Assembly (NCBI RefSeq): GCF_905147045.1
Contig: NC_065889.1
Location: 8,995,001 to 9,059,000, forward strand
Length of the DNA: 64,000 bases
Direction of reading: 5' to 3'
Source: Nymphalis io
Lineage: Eukaryota > Arthropoda > Insecta > Lepidoptera > Nymphalidae
Below, one piece after another: positions 1 through 12,899 of this stretch. Position 1 is the stretch's first letter. Each line of letters starts with the position of its first letter. The notes beneath the pieces were generated by a model. That model was not told where the DNA came from. It searched no databases and saw only the letters and a program-made list of their open reading frames with translations. The translations under genes were made by a program, and so were the position numbers.

Positions 1-463
1 AACCCTCTTAGCAGTTCCAGAGCCAGGGTCTGATCTACTTGTCCTTCTGCGTCATAGAGCTCTTTTCTGGCTTATCTGTTTATCCATGTTCTCTTTCTGC
101 ACTTTTAACCACCAAGTTGAGTGTGGTCGTCTTCTTCCTTGCGATCGGTCAGGGATATAAGACCATTTTCGATTTTGCGATGGCCATCCCCACGTAAGAT
201 ATGACTGTATCGGCTTAGTACCGAATTCAACATTGCTGAAAAATTAAATCTAACGTCACGATAAAAATTCCAATCGCTTCGCGTACTCAGCAGCAGTAAT
301 TTTGGTATGTCAATGGAACCTTAGAGTCACAAAGCTCAGTCCAATGGTTTGTTACGAATCTACATGTGAATCTGTAAATTATTTAAATTTATCATTTAGA
401 TAATCATATTATATTTTGACCGTTAATAATATAGTTTGAATAGATAACTTCATCGGCTGTACA
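1..463. other. 5' flank of the Fcp3C-like gene
   Basis: No supported gene. Bases 1-230 are less AT-rich than the rest and may hold promoter sequence or the end of a neighbouring feature. The last 100 bases before the ATG are AT-rich. I could not fix a transcription start or a convincing TATA box. Confidence 0.4.
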
Positions 464-607
464 ATGATTGGGATCCGGCTGTGTGCACTCTTGGTGGCAT
501 TTTTGTGGTTAGCGGGACCGAGTGAGGCCCGGCGCAAACTGAAGCGAGACGATGTAGAAAGCTTAAAGTCAGTGGAGACTGTTGATTTTGACGAAGAATT
601 TGACGAG
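464..607 (+). CDS. Fcp3C: Fcp3C-like exon 1: signal peptide and acidic propeptide
   Basis: ATG at 464 is preceded by a purine-rich ACA context. The 48 codons end exactly at a strong GTAAGT donor at 608. This exon supplies the signal peptide and a dibasic KR (residues 27-28) before the acidic stretch, and carries only one cysteine, inside the signal peptide. Confidence 0.8.
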
Positions 608-2460
608 GTAAGTTAATATTTTTTGTATTACTAAGTTTTTTAAATTGTGATATAGGTAATTGATCTGATTATTAAAAAAAATACTATTATATATTCATTA
701 TGAACTTCTGTTCAGACCTGGCTAAAAATATGTATAAGAGTAATCATAGTAATTTTATATTTTACGAGTTGTTTTGGGCGACTGCTTTTAAATTAATGGT
801 CAATTATTAATATATTTTCTAGTTATCACTGGTTCAAACTTAATCTTAATTATTTTTAATTAAAATTAATCAAAATGAAGTTGTATATTTTGAATCTAAT
901 TTTCTTAGCCTTTTTGACTATAATGTTGAATTAGTACATTTATTTTTAATTTAAATAAATTTGTTATTTATTATAATTATTGTAAGCGCCGCGATGGCCC
1001 TGTGGCTGGATCACGTGAATCTTAACTGTAGATTGCAGGTTCAGCCCAGCACCATTGAGTTTTTATATTTATTTATTTATTTATGTTTATAATTTATCTC
1101 GAGGTCGAGCCACCAGCTCATTGGACCACCAAAGTGGAATAAGCTGCGATGCTCCTCGAGAGGGCTTGCTGTGGAACATTAGTACTCTTTATTTTATTTC
1201 GTAATCTTAAACATAAATTACAATAAAAATCCTATCTTTTACAGTTAGAGCCATGTCAATGTGGCGTGTTCATGTCACAGCAAGTGGGAATCAAGGAGGG
1301 ACGTCGAAGTCGGCCGCGAGGACCGCCACAGGGCGAGCCCGTGGTCACGTACGACACTGAAAATCCAAGTTTGCCGTGCGGCACTGGGGGATTTAAGCAC
1401 TGCATCAGTAAATGCCTGGATGTGGTATGTATTATCTCTCTTATATATTATATATCGCACACACTGCAACTCGTTATGTATCTCTATTAAATAATAATAA
1501 ATTATTATTTTATAGTGCATAAAAGTTATAAGATGTACCTACATCTTGTTACATATAATTGTACCTACAATTTTATACCATTTTTAGAAAATGTTACTAA
1601 TAAACTCATAATAAAGTTTATTACCGTAATAGTAAAGGAAATTAGATTTTAACTTTCCTTGTTAATATTGTCATAGATTTCTAGCTCATTTATTCTTTTA
1701 TAATCAATTCTCAGGTGTTGATGTAACATTTGTTGCTTAGAAAGTGTTATGCAGATAGACAATAAAATGTAGTGTATTAAATGTTGGCAATCACTTCCTT
1801 CGTATATTTTTCGTTTTAATTAGTCATTGATTTACATTACCGAGAGGAATTATTAATTGTTATACTTTCTTTGATGCTTAATAGAACTTCGGTCATTTCA
1901 TTCTAATTATTACACTGATATATATTTCTTAGTAATTTATAAGTACAATTTGAGTTAAAACATTGTTAGTAGACCAGTTATTTCATTGACTTGACTAATG
2001 AGTCAGCTAATGAAAATACTTGGAAAATTTGTCTTCAAACATGATCCAAAAATATGTGCAGTTCTTCTATCCATTCATTAAAAAAAGCTCTATTTTAAAA
2101 AGCTCGATTCAAAGAAGTGGAATGTATTTTTTTATCGATTATAAAAAAATAAAATAACGTTATACTATAGGAAATATAAATATATGGAGGAATACTGATC
2201 TGTGATTATTTTATATTATTTTATTTTTAGAATTAATTTAGTTTATACATTATAAAGAACTAATTCAATTCTTCCGCAATGTTCAGATATTAAAGTACTT
2301 GCCGCGCGCCGGGCCAGTAATCTGTGGCGCAGTAGAGCGAGACGTCCGTCGAGAGAAGGCGTTCCTCTTTATCAGGAACTGCGGCGGGCAGTGGACTCCT
2401 ACTAACTTTTCCGCGGGTAAAGAATTCTGCTGTACGGATGGACAGCATCACAAGTGTTAG
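464..2460 (+). CDS. Fcp3C: Secreted cysteine-rich protein, follicle cell protein 3C-1-like (three exons)
   Basis: The gene joins 464-607, 1245-1424 and 2287-2460, all introns phase 0, giving 165 residues. Residues 1-22 form a signal peptide: hydrophobic LCALLVAFLWLAG, then a probable cut after SEA. RRKLKR follows at once and could be a proprotein-convertase site. The acidic stretch ending DFDEEFDE is followed by a domain with ten cysteines: a PCQCGVF start, a CxxxxxxxCISKC group and a terminal EFCC...KC group. I recognise this spacing, with motifs such as VICGAVERD and FSAGKEFCC, as the insect follicle cell protein 3C-1 type, made by ovarian follicle cells around eggshell formation in Drosophila. 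The gene call is strong because all splice sites and frames agree. The family name is from memory, and the biochemical role is not known to me. Confidence 0.72.
988..1185 (+). repeat. tRNA-derived SINE, family A, degraded copy in Fcp3C intron 1
   Basis: The head matches the better copy at 29823-30118: an A-box-like GATGGCCCTGTGG, the shared stretch GTGAATCTTAAC, and a B-box-like GGTTCAGCCC at 1038-1047. The tail matches too, with GTGGAATAAGCTGC and GCTGTGGAACATTAG. The middle of the element is lost and replaced by TTTA repeats. It lies inside intron 1 on the gene's strand and has no coding content. Confidence 0.7.
1245..1424 (+). CDS. Fcp3C: Fcp3C-like exon 2: first half of cysteine-rich domain
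   Basis: The acceptor TTTTACAG ends at 1244 and the donor GTATGT starts at 1425. The 60 codons contain five cysteines. An ATG-started reading of this exon alone would lose the signal peptide, so the upstream exon is preferred. Confidence 0.85.
2287..2460 (+). CDS. Fcp3C: Fcp3C-like exon 3: C-terminal cysteine-rich half and stop
   Basis: The acceptor GTTCAG ends at 2286. There are 57 codons with five cysteines, then TAG at 2458-2460. The exon is clearly richer in G+C than its flanks, as expected for coding DNA here. It is too short to appear as a long open frame. Confidence 0.85.
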   Translation: MLKYLPRAGPVICGAVERDVRREKAFLFIRNCGGQWTPTNFSAGKEFCCTDGQHHKC

Positions 2461-2777
2461 ATGTTAATGATAATTTAAACGATTTAGGTAGGATTATACT
2501 AAAGAATATTTTGTTTGAAAACGTTTTAAAATTTTTAATGTTAACTAAGAGTTATTATTGTTTAGTTTTACTTTATAACTTATGTGCATATAGCAGATAT
2601 ATATACAATTGATTTTTATAGGTGGTTAGGTTCAATAATTTATTTCTTCGCTCATATTTTTTTTTTAATTTAGCAACATTAATTAAAGGATTCGTAGAGA
2701 AATATCATAAATTCTTAAATGCGATGATTTAATCTGTACTAAACATCACACGTGCTATTGTTATAAGTTTTAATGTT

Positions 2778-2783
2778 AATAAA
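2778..2783 (+). terminator. Candidate poly(A) signal of the Fcp3C-like gene
   Basis: This is the first canonical AATAAA found about 320 bases after the stop; a second lies at 2815-2820. In DNA this AT-rich such hexamers occur often by chance, so the call is weak. Confidence 0.3.
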
Positions 2784-5700
2784 TATATAATTTATTTATA
2801 AATAGAAATTAAATAATAAAAATAGTTTTTAAATTCATTAGTGATTAATAAGTTATAAATAGTTAAGATTAAGAAATGTTTATTTATCATTAAGACTTTT
2901 TATAATATATTTTTAATACGCTTAAAATGTTTTTATTTTACGGATTCGATCTGGCGTCTCATTTACGCATTGAATCGAGTCTTTTTTTATTCAAAACTCA
3001 TTTTGTGCAAGTGACAAAAACCTAGACGCTTAGGGCTGTAACGTCATAAATAGAGAAATAAGTCAATCATTTTGACCCAGTTTCGTTGTCTGCGGGAGCA
3101 GCTGAGTCTTTAAGTGGTGTATTTTAGTTTGGGACAATGTATGGCTATGCGGGTGTCATCCCTGTAGTCAGAACTGGTGATTATTTCAAATGTTTTGTAT
3201 AAAAAGTAATAATTGTATATTATTATAGTTTAATCTTCTGGTTCTCGAATAGCAAATAGTTTATTTCAATGTTTCGTATTTAATCATATCATAAAGAGCA
3301 ATTATGATAAAAAAATAATGCTTATAAAAGTTAAAGGCTTAACCAAAATACTATAAACATGTAATCCTTCAAGCAATATGAAGCTACCATAATTTATTAT
3401 TTCCAACGAACGAATTTATTATTATTTTTAATAAATAAATTTGTTCACTTTATGTCGGAACAAACGTCTTGTACCTGACTAAGATAATCAAACTAATAAA
3501 TAAAAGCGCTCATACTCGTAATTCCATTTCACTTTAAATTCAATAGAAAAAAATTTAATCAGATTATTATAATTTCAAATTGAGTTAGAAATACAAAAAT
3601 AATTTTAGACAATACAAAACAGAAAACAGACAGAAGGCTATTCTACAAATAAACCCTATTGTTGTGGTCTCGATGGACGTAGGTATAATACCTACTTAAA
3701 TTGCTACAACGTACACGCTCGTCATGACAACTTGTTATGTACGGGGTATCAGGTTACAACAGGAGATGCATTATATCCAATTTAAAACATTTTAATAGCA
3801 AAATGTTTAATGTTATTAAAACACGAGTGATTTTAGTCATGGTAACCGAAACACATTTCTAATTAAATCTTTGATCGTTTATATAAGTCATCCATTAAAT
3901 TATTTTGTTAAAAATATTATATACTGAAACGAATTAAATTTGTTAGTTATATAACCGAATAATTAAATTTTTAACTCAAAGAACTTTATATTTTTTGCCG
4001 AATCCAAATTGCGTTCAAGTAAAAATATTTTTAGAACTGTTTAGTGTGCTCTGTGCAAAATTTTACAATGCTTATTACAAATTCATCGACTAACTCGACG
4101 CCCTGCGCATGTTCGATTGACACTGCGCTACCATTATTAGTCACGATTTACATGTATACAAGGTGTATGACACTATGTACAAATTCAAATCTTAACATAG
4201 TATGTGACTCGACGCTATCATATCAGGCGTCCTATATATCTCACAAGGAGTGCCTTATCCGTCGACCCGGTTCGATTATGGTGTCAATGGAGTTTCCTTA
4301 TCAAGGACTAGTACGTATAGTACTTACGGCGCAAGAGTGCGGCGCGCGGGACGCGGTGTGACCCGGATCGTGTAGGGTGAACAACCCCGACACGTGCCAC
4401 TTTCTAAAAAGAAACGCGTCGCCTGCGCATCCTTGCGTGGACGGCTGGATCGCTAGTTCTACAATCTATCATGTTTAGAATTAACACCTCTCGAAAAGGC
4501 TCTTTAAACTCAAATAGTTTCGACTTTCAGCAATATGTTATGTAATAAGGTTATATGGATGTGTTCCGTGTGATTGTAAGCAGGTGTACAATATCATCTT
4601 ACAAACATTTTTACAAAATTGACGAACTTATTTCTAATGTTAGTTCTAATTTTTATTATATTTATGAATTATATATGAATTATTTAGTTTCTTACATAAC
4701 TCTATCTGTCGCTATGTTTACATTACTGGAGGTACGCAGTAACATTAATCGTGTATTAATTAGTATTATCGTTAGCGTACTTAACTATCTAAACGAGATC
4801 TGATTTGCAGTTCACCCTCTGATACTTGTATGATCAAGCCAATTAATTCCGATCGCATAAATTGGTATCAAGGGCAGCTTTGGAATTAGTATTCGATGAA
4901 TGTTAGTTTTGTTTAATACCTTTACTTTCTTTGTACTACTTTGTAACTAGTATAGCCCTCTTTTAAAATCGCAATTCTAGCAATTTTTAAATAATTAAAA
5001 ATAATAGTCAGCGTTGACTCAAGAATTGTGTAATAATTTTATTTGAAACGTTCAAAGTTTTTGACCTTAACACGTGGAGTGAGTGGACTCGGTCTCGTTG
5101 CTGATTAATGTGTTATTATAATTATTTCAAACACTGTTGCTGTTGACATCGTCAACTACCTTTGTCGCGAATCTAGTATTGTTGAAGAATGAGATATTGA
5201 TATAAGGTAAGATTTAATAACGAGCCAAAAACATTATTTCATATCCATATGGTGATTTTATTGTAGATGTGTATTAATATTTTAAATTAAATATCATACA
5301 ATTTCTAAAAGAAACTGATTTAAATCGCTTTCTTCGTATTTATTATTAGGTACTTTAAAAGAAATAAATAACCCTGACTATATTTTAAAATAGATAGAGT
5401 AGATTTTTAAGAATAATTTTAAATAATAATAAATTATTTATTGATATAGAAATTGATCCTGCGAACTTTAAAGTTCGGTTCCACGTGACAATGGTGTAAA
5501 CGTTCCCCGAACCGCGGCGCATGACCCCGGCGCGGGCGCAGCGGCCAAGGCACGTAATGTCGCGTTATTGTAATGCGTTGCGCAACTATCCCCCTCCCAC
5601 CTGAGACCACTGCCCTCGCTCGGGTACTTCATGATTCAAGGAAGGCACCACGATAGAAAAATAATATTAACAATTATTGTGTTTAAAAATTCTTCTTCTT

Positions 5701-8064
5701 TATAACGTTGATTTATATATATCTCAATCCTTCATATTTTATATTGTACATATCTATTTGTTAATTTATTACATAAATTTTCCTACAGAGTTTGATATAT
5801 ACTTATTTAAATTATTATATACAATATACATACACTTTTCAAATAGTCTAGTAATTAACTCGAAAGCATAAGTTTTTTTTTCCTTTAACTAACTTAATTG
5901 AACTAACAATCAATGTAAATATAATGTGCTACGTAGGTACAATACAGCAGCTTGTTACTTTAATGTATTATCTAAACGATTACAATAAAAATATTTCGCT
6001 CCTTTGTTTAGATGAAAAAGTTCGTGTAACAATTCTACTGTCAGTCAGGGCGCTAGTTTTGTAATGACTGACAAAAAAAGACAGATATTGTACTTTTTCA
6101 AATGAAGAAAAAAATAATGAAAAGTACTGCAGTTGTTTGAGCAGAATTTAATCTGTTTTCTATATGTATTCGATAGTTATACTTATGTATTTAATCAAAC
6201 TCTCAATCATTAATTCTGAATATGATAAATAGTTACAGCTATGTATTTTACTAATTTAACAATTTTTTTGTAATATATAACTTATATTAATAAGTTTCAG
6301 GAAGGAAATGATAAAGTTTTAATCGACTTTAATGTTTATAGAATCGTAATTGTAATCTCGTAAATCTATTAGAATAATAATATAAAATAATAAAATAATT
6401 GCCATAACAAAAATAGACAATTATGTACAGTTATTCTATAACACAATCATATAATTAATAGGAACGTTGCGAGTAATTTTTTCACAAGAATGTTTAACAT
6501 ATAAGCAGGTATTATTAACGTTAAAGTAAAATGGATTGAAGATTTGTTAAGTCTTCGATATGGTGATGTGTGTGACAGAACAACTATTTCAAAGTTCTAA
6601 ACACATACATATGTACATAAATGTGGAATACCAACTATTTACACAAAAACTGGCCTTAACTGTTTGTGATAAATCAAAGGTCTACGAATAGATGGCTCAT
6701 AAAGGTGGCCACAAAAGCCGTGGTTTTAGAGCCCTTCAGAAAGTGTGTCGACTAGCCCCTCGCCCCGCATCGCCCCCTTCTCATCACCCGCTCTCCATTG
6801 GAAACGTCCGTGTATGCATTTTATAGTTTTCCTACGAACTGAGCCGCAGTACTCCGTCGCTCATATGTGGAACTTATAAAGAAAGATGCATTAATTTTCC
6901 GAGTAATTTTCAACTGTTTTAAGTAGATTACTTTTGTTTCTGATTTGTATATCGTCATTTGACTGCGAGTGTATAGTTAATTGCATTCTGAAGTTATTTA
7001 ATTGCTTTCATATTTGTTTTTCAATTAGACAAAAAAATTGCGTAATTCTTATTAAAATCTATAGACTACAGTGAATTTAAAATATAATACTATTATTATT
7101 AATTATACGACGAGCTACGTACATTATGGCTTATAAGCTAAAGAAAATCATGTTAATGTTTTAACATTAACACGATTTCTAAAACCTATTTTAATTATTA
7201 GTTTTTTACTCTTTAAAATAGAGGTAATTTTCTGGTTGCACTATAATAAATTATGAGCGATTTATTATATATTTCATAATCGAAGTTATACTACTCGCTT
7301 TGTTTCATTTTTATAGCACATCATAAGCTAAGGAAATAATTTTATTGTCATTGTGTCCAATATAACATAAACTAAGTTTTATGGCTGAAAAGCGTAATGT
7401 CTCATGAGAAATAATGAGTTTCTCCATAAACTAAAGTGACGTGTACTCGCTAAATCTTATAATAAGCAACAACAAACTAAGGAGGGAGGAAATAGGATAA
7501 CGGTGCGCTTGCATCGCATCACAAGAACTTCTCAATACCTCAAACCGTTCTCCGTCTCCAACAATGTGTCATTAAATCCGCACCAGTTAATGTGATCTAC
7601 CCATCCTCCCTCGGTTCTTAATTTAACGTTCTCATAGGGGGATTGCTTATAAATGATACATGTCAAGTTACACTGGACATTAGCAAGATAGTTGATATAG
7701 TCGCCCCGCCCGTAGCTCCGTTCACAAGTTTTTGCGACTGCGAATGGAAACTACGGAGACAGTGGGGTAAATTGAGGCCGGCACTACCTGCTGTTTCACA
7801 GAAATGAGAAATGATTGATTTTCGTTTTAAAGTCATTAAAATATTTGCAAAGACAAATAAACCAGTGACTTGACAATAAATAAACTGAAACGCAGGATGG
7901 AAAAGTTTCTATTACTTTAAGAAGTGTTATCTATTAAGAATAAAAAAAAATGCAGACGTTGCGATTTGTAATGCATATTATACGGATCGAACAGTGATCT
8001 AGTTCGTGACGACCGCGAAGATAGTGAAAACGCTAAGTATATTATATGCATATATATTAAATAA

Positions 8065-8080
8065 ATATATATATATATAT
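8065..8080. repeat. (AT)8 microsatellite
   Basis: A pure AT dinucleotide run inside otherwise AT-rich DNA. Short open frames crossing it on both strands encode repetitive Ile/Tyr and are not credible genes. Confidence 0.8.
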
Positions 8081-11000
8081 TTAGTTCTATATGGGTGGCG
8101 TAAGATTGGGATAAGGAAATTTTCAATAAGCGTAATTGAGCATTGTATATCATGGCAGGAAACGAACCTAATAGCAAAACCATTTCCATAGATTATTGGT
8201 CGTTAAAATTCTGTAAATTTGTGTTTCATACAGTATACGTAGCGACTGCGCCGACTCCAAAACTCCAAAAACTGGATAAAGCGGAGCGTGTGATTATGAT
8301 AATATGAGTTCGAAATATTAATTACAATTCAAAATTAGTTCCATAAGTACCACCATAAGGTTTGATTAGGTCATAATTAGTAGAAAAAAAATGATATAAA
8401 GAAATCATTATTGTTAAAAATATATATTAACTGCTAAGGTGTCTAAAATTGGAAACTGATAATAAAATTTGTCAGTAAACAAAGGAAGTTTAAGTTAAAT
8501 ATTTAATAACTTCCTCACCTGTTGTCCAGCATCAACTTCTGTTTCTCTGACCATGATCAAGGACTCGTACTGTTATAAATGTTCATTTAAATAACATGAG
8601 TATTAATGTGTTTTTCTATACTAATATCTAAATTATAATGTTTGTCTGTTTGAACGCGTTCATCTATAACCTAATGGACCTACCAAGTCATTTTGAAGAA
8701 ATATCTTTGTGCTGGATATTCAGTAAAAAAAAACTGCGCGAGGAAGCTAGTATAAGAAATTAAAGCCTAGTATTCATGTCAGTACTATTATTACGCAATG
8801 ATAATGAAAATGACAACGTGACAAAACTATGATTTTTGTGGTAGCTAATTTTATTTTGTACTAATTTTCGTCAGCGGCTTCTGCCACGTGCTTTGAGGGT
8901 GCAGGTGTAAGGTATGAAAAGTAGCTTTTCTTTAGTTTCAAGCTTGCTTAACGCCAAATTTCATGAAAATCACTTAAGTGGTATAGCCGTGAACGCGTAA
9001 CAGACAGAGTTATTTTCGCATTTATAATATAGATACGAGTATCTAGCTACTTAAATAATGACCTCTACATAAACAATGCTTACGTGTATAAAGTTTTAAG
9101 CCAATAATAAACCAAACTATTAATTCAACTTATATAACTACCATTATCGTCATGATAACAAATATATTTAAAAAAAAAGTTTCACATACTACCTATTTGG
9201 AACTTACTATAGTTACTATTTTTTTTATTTAATTTTTATATGAAATCGAAGCACAATTCCATTCAAAGCGTAAAAACTTAATGACACAATTAAAAATTAA
9301 ACAAATCGAAAATTATTGTATGTAAGTGAAATGGGAAGGTACAGTGTGGCCAGACCAAATACCAGAAAGACCAATTTTTCGATATTGAACTTGACTCGAC
9401 TGATAATAGGCGAAACACGTTTTCGACTTCCTCAGAGCACGAGGGTACTGTCCGTGAGGCGTAAACACGGAACGCACCTTGCGCAATCACAGCCGGGTTC
9501 AAGCGTTACACGAGAGAGACATAAAAAGAAATATTTTATTGCTGGACCAGGCAGCTCGGAGCAGAAGACGATGCGTTGTTACAACGACGCCGTGAAGCAT
9601 CGGATGTACATAACGGTATTACTGAAGAGCTGTTTTAAAACTGTAACATTATATAATTGAATATTGAAATATACGATTTAAGTTATTATGATGGATTTAA
9701 AATAAAATAATGACAGAACCTATCATTTTTGCATTATTTGTAGCAACCATTGCAGAGCAAAACTCACTGTAAATTTTAAGTAATAATTTCAAAACTTTAA
9801 TATTATTATTTTTATTATATAGGCAGTATTTTTTTAACATTAAATCTATTTTTCAATGTTATGTACTCTAATTATGTCGTTAAAATATGAAAATGTTCCA
9901 TTTATGTATGTATTATATTATATCTCTTATACATTTAACTTGTCTTATACTAAGTCGTGTCTTGTTTGTGAGCTCAATGAAAAATATGACACTAATAAGT
10001 TGTATTGTAGGAAAACAAGAGACGAGTCAGGATCCGCGAAGGTCGAAACGCCCACCTTCGAGTAACTACGATGACGAGTGACGCTCGCTAAGTGTGACTT
10101 GGTTGAATTGATGGAATATTTATTTCTGTATTTTAAGGACAGAGACTAACACATTATATAATAATATAATCTAATATAATTATTATCTGTATTTACATAT
10201 TATATTTGTCAACATATACCTATATGGTTTAACTGGTGGAAAACTACTGATGTTATATTCTGAACCGGTGGTAGCTTTTCCTTTAATACCATATTATAAA
10301 CGAACGATTTAAAAATACTTGTAAGCTTATTTGAAAAAAGTATATTTCGATTTATACTGTAACTGATATAAAAGAAATTAAATCCGAAAATTATTCGATT
10401 AGATGAAAATATATAATTAATCTATTTGGAGTATTAATTAATTATCTATCATTTTTATACCTCTTATATGCAAACATACTTGATGAATTGATATAAATTA
10501 AAATATATACGTAAAATATATATATGTATATCTGACATTAAGAGATATTTTTTTCGCTGTACTTACATACAAACCAATATCATTCAGCCCAGATTTACAA
10601 ATCTATGAGGTATTTTTATTTACTTAGAACAAGATATTGGTAACAGCATTTAAGAATAAGTACATTTTTATTATTTAAGCGATAGACAGAAAACACTCCA
10701 ATATGACTTAAAACTTGTATTATGAAGTGATATAACGTTACATCCATAAAAGGTTAGGTACATACGCCTCGTTTATGATTGAAAATGAATAGATTATATG
10801 TTATATAATTATTACTAACTTATTAGTCCTGTTAATGATTTATTTTATTGTCAGTAAATTACTGGTAATACTAGATCTTTAGGTAAGATTGTACTTTTTA
10901 CGAGAATATAATATGAAACAATCATATTCGAACTATAATTATATAGGACTTAAATGTCTACATAATAGATAAAACTTTTGTATATGAATATGATTAAGGG

Positions 11001-12179
11001 TGAGATTCGCAAAACCTTGCCAACCGGTATACGTGGGACAAGCTTCAATGTCAGCTTAACGTTGATTCATTCAACGTGCTGCGCTGTTGGATTCCTAATG
11101 AAAACATCAGTATTAATCTGTATACAACTATACCATTATTACGGGGTTATTATAAAATATTACATAAAAACTAAAACAAAATAGCCTTAATTAAGTTGGT
11201 ATCGAGTTCTCTTTTTATACAGTGTGTTGGCATTACTTACTAGGTTTTAACTCTTATTAAGTAATATTAAGTTTGTGATATTTACATAACGTATGTTTTT
11301 TCTTCTATTTACACTTTCAATTATTTCAGTATACATTCAAATATATAGTATTTTATATTTTTTGTTTTAACAACACATTTATGTAGGTTTACGAATGGAA
11401 TGTAACGTTGCTTTTAAAATAAATCTATTAACAAATAAAAAAATATATTATTAGGCGCGTCAAAAGAAAAAAAATGAGTTTCCAATTAAAGTGGATATAA
11501 ACATTTTATCAACTGCTTAATCTCAAGCAATGGTCAACCTATGGAGATATACGGATCGCACCTGGCAACAAACTTATTTTATATTCCATATATTTGAAAG
11601 TAATTGAATTTCTTACTACAGTAATGATGGCGTTATCCCGATGCAATTATAGATAATCAGCTTCGAAGATTTTGTAGGAACTTACCGGTTTCCATAAAAT
11701 AAATGAATTATTTGTTGGTTTGTAAATAGCTTCATACTAGGTTTATTTAATTAAGTTATATTTAAAATATTTTTAATAAAAAATATTATTCACTTTTTAA
11801 ATATCTGTATTTATAATTTTGGTTTTGTTCAAGAAAACTTTTAAATTCAATGTTTTGATTCATTATTATATTTATAAACAATGATGTAATGTATATAATT
11901 ATTATACAACGATTCTCTGCGCACTTAATATGAATATAAATTTAATTTAAATAATGACAATGTGTGTGAGTCAAAATAGTGGCATCTACTACTAATTGGC
12001 TGTTGTTATTTCCTCGTTTTTTTTTTTTAAATTTGATCATTACTTTATTTTCTATTCTCACCAACGAAAGATAATTAATTTTAGTTATTTCTATTAGCTT
12101 TACTTTATTATTCAGACATTCATTCATAGTAAGTGAACCAATGACAATGATAAATTTATATTAATAGCGGCAGTCGGTG

Positions 12180-12430
12180 ATCTAGAATATGTATGTCGCA
12201 CAATGCGACCGGCTCATAGCGTTTAATTGCCGCGTATTAACGAGATGCTGTCCTCAATAGCGTGGTCGACGCCTCGCGCCACCCCTAAGGATGCTCATTT
12301 CCTTGTAGCTGATTACAGCTCACAGACTAAAAAAGTACAATCATAGTGCTCTCTGGCGCGGAACGCACTGTCCTCATTTGAATACAAACGCAATGCGCGT
12401 GCGCACACACCCTTAACTGAATACAGCGGC
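12180..12430. promoter_or_regulatory. GC-rich island in the ttk upstream desert
   Basis: A marked composition change against flanks that are almost pure A/T, with CpG-containing stretches such as GCGACCGGCTCATAGCG and GTGGTCGACGCCTCGCGCC. No open frame of note. A candidate enhancer only; no factor sites can be assigned confidently. Confidence 0.25.
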
Positions 12431-12539
12431 AACATAAACAAGCGAGAATAAACTCTGAATTCTGAGCTTTAAAGCTTAAATTATAATACCGTTCTCAAAT
12501 ACGTGCCCTCTTTTCAAAGTCAAAAGAAGAGGGATTCTC

Positions 12540-12890
12540 GCACGCTAGAACGGGAGGGAGCTATGCCTGAAGAGGACGGAGGACATTAAGGGCATTCACC
12601 CCGTACCCCGTGGGTTGTGACTAGCGGAGCTACAAATGATGTACAAGCACATAGATGCCTTTCTCTATTTAGGTGCGCACGAGTTTCGAAATAGTGGCCG
12701 TGGAACTTTTTGTTGGGAGGTGGATCCTGTTTGGGTTGCGTCAGCGCATGGCGATAAGTTCGGCTATTGCCGTGTCGAGAATGTGCAGGTGTGTGCCCGA
12801 GGTGGCAACCTTTCCAATGACCACCTCTGTGACTGTATGGATAGCCAACACTTGAGATTGGATAGACGCTCATCGCTAAATGACATTTGA
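12540..12890. other. GC-rich segment with overlapping open frames, possible repeat
   Basis: Open frames of 60-95 codons occur on both strands. The longest, on minus (12586-12873), is rich in His, Arg and Pro and has no start context, intron structure or known domain. The plus strand reads smoothly through CAACCTTTCCAATGACCACC. I suspect an old repeat known from other Lepidoptera rather than a gene, but found no second copy here. Confidence 0.3.
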
Positions 12891-12899
12891 CTGATTACA

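Larger units (their letters stand above)
2461..12150. other. Gene-free AT-rich DNA with GC-rich islands
   Basis: No exon-like coding sequence was found; the short open frames (the longest 105-114 codons, at 4044 and 9316) have no recognisable domain. Islands of higher G+C stand out at about 4230-4460, 5455-5640 (with the perfect palindrome GAACTTTAAAGTTC at 5463-5476), 6690-6800 and 7480-7780. They may be regulatory elements, which is inference from composition only. Confidence 0.5.

Noticed and set aside
1..70. Minus-strand open stretch that might be the end of another gene's exon
   Set aside because: Only about 23 codons, with a poor acceptor and an in-frame stop just upstream; not enough to call.
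4044..4361. 105-codon open frame on plus
   Set aside because: No domain, no splice structure, mixed composition; runs from AT-rich into GC-rich DNA. Best seen as a chance frame.
9316..9660. 114-codon open frame on plus
   Set aside because: No recognisable motif, no conserved-looking blocks, and a rival frame on the other strand; likely chance.
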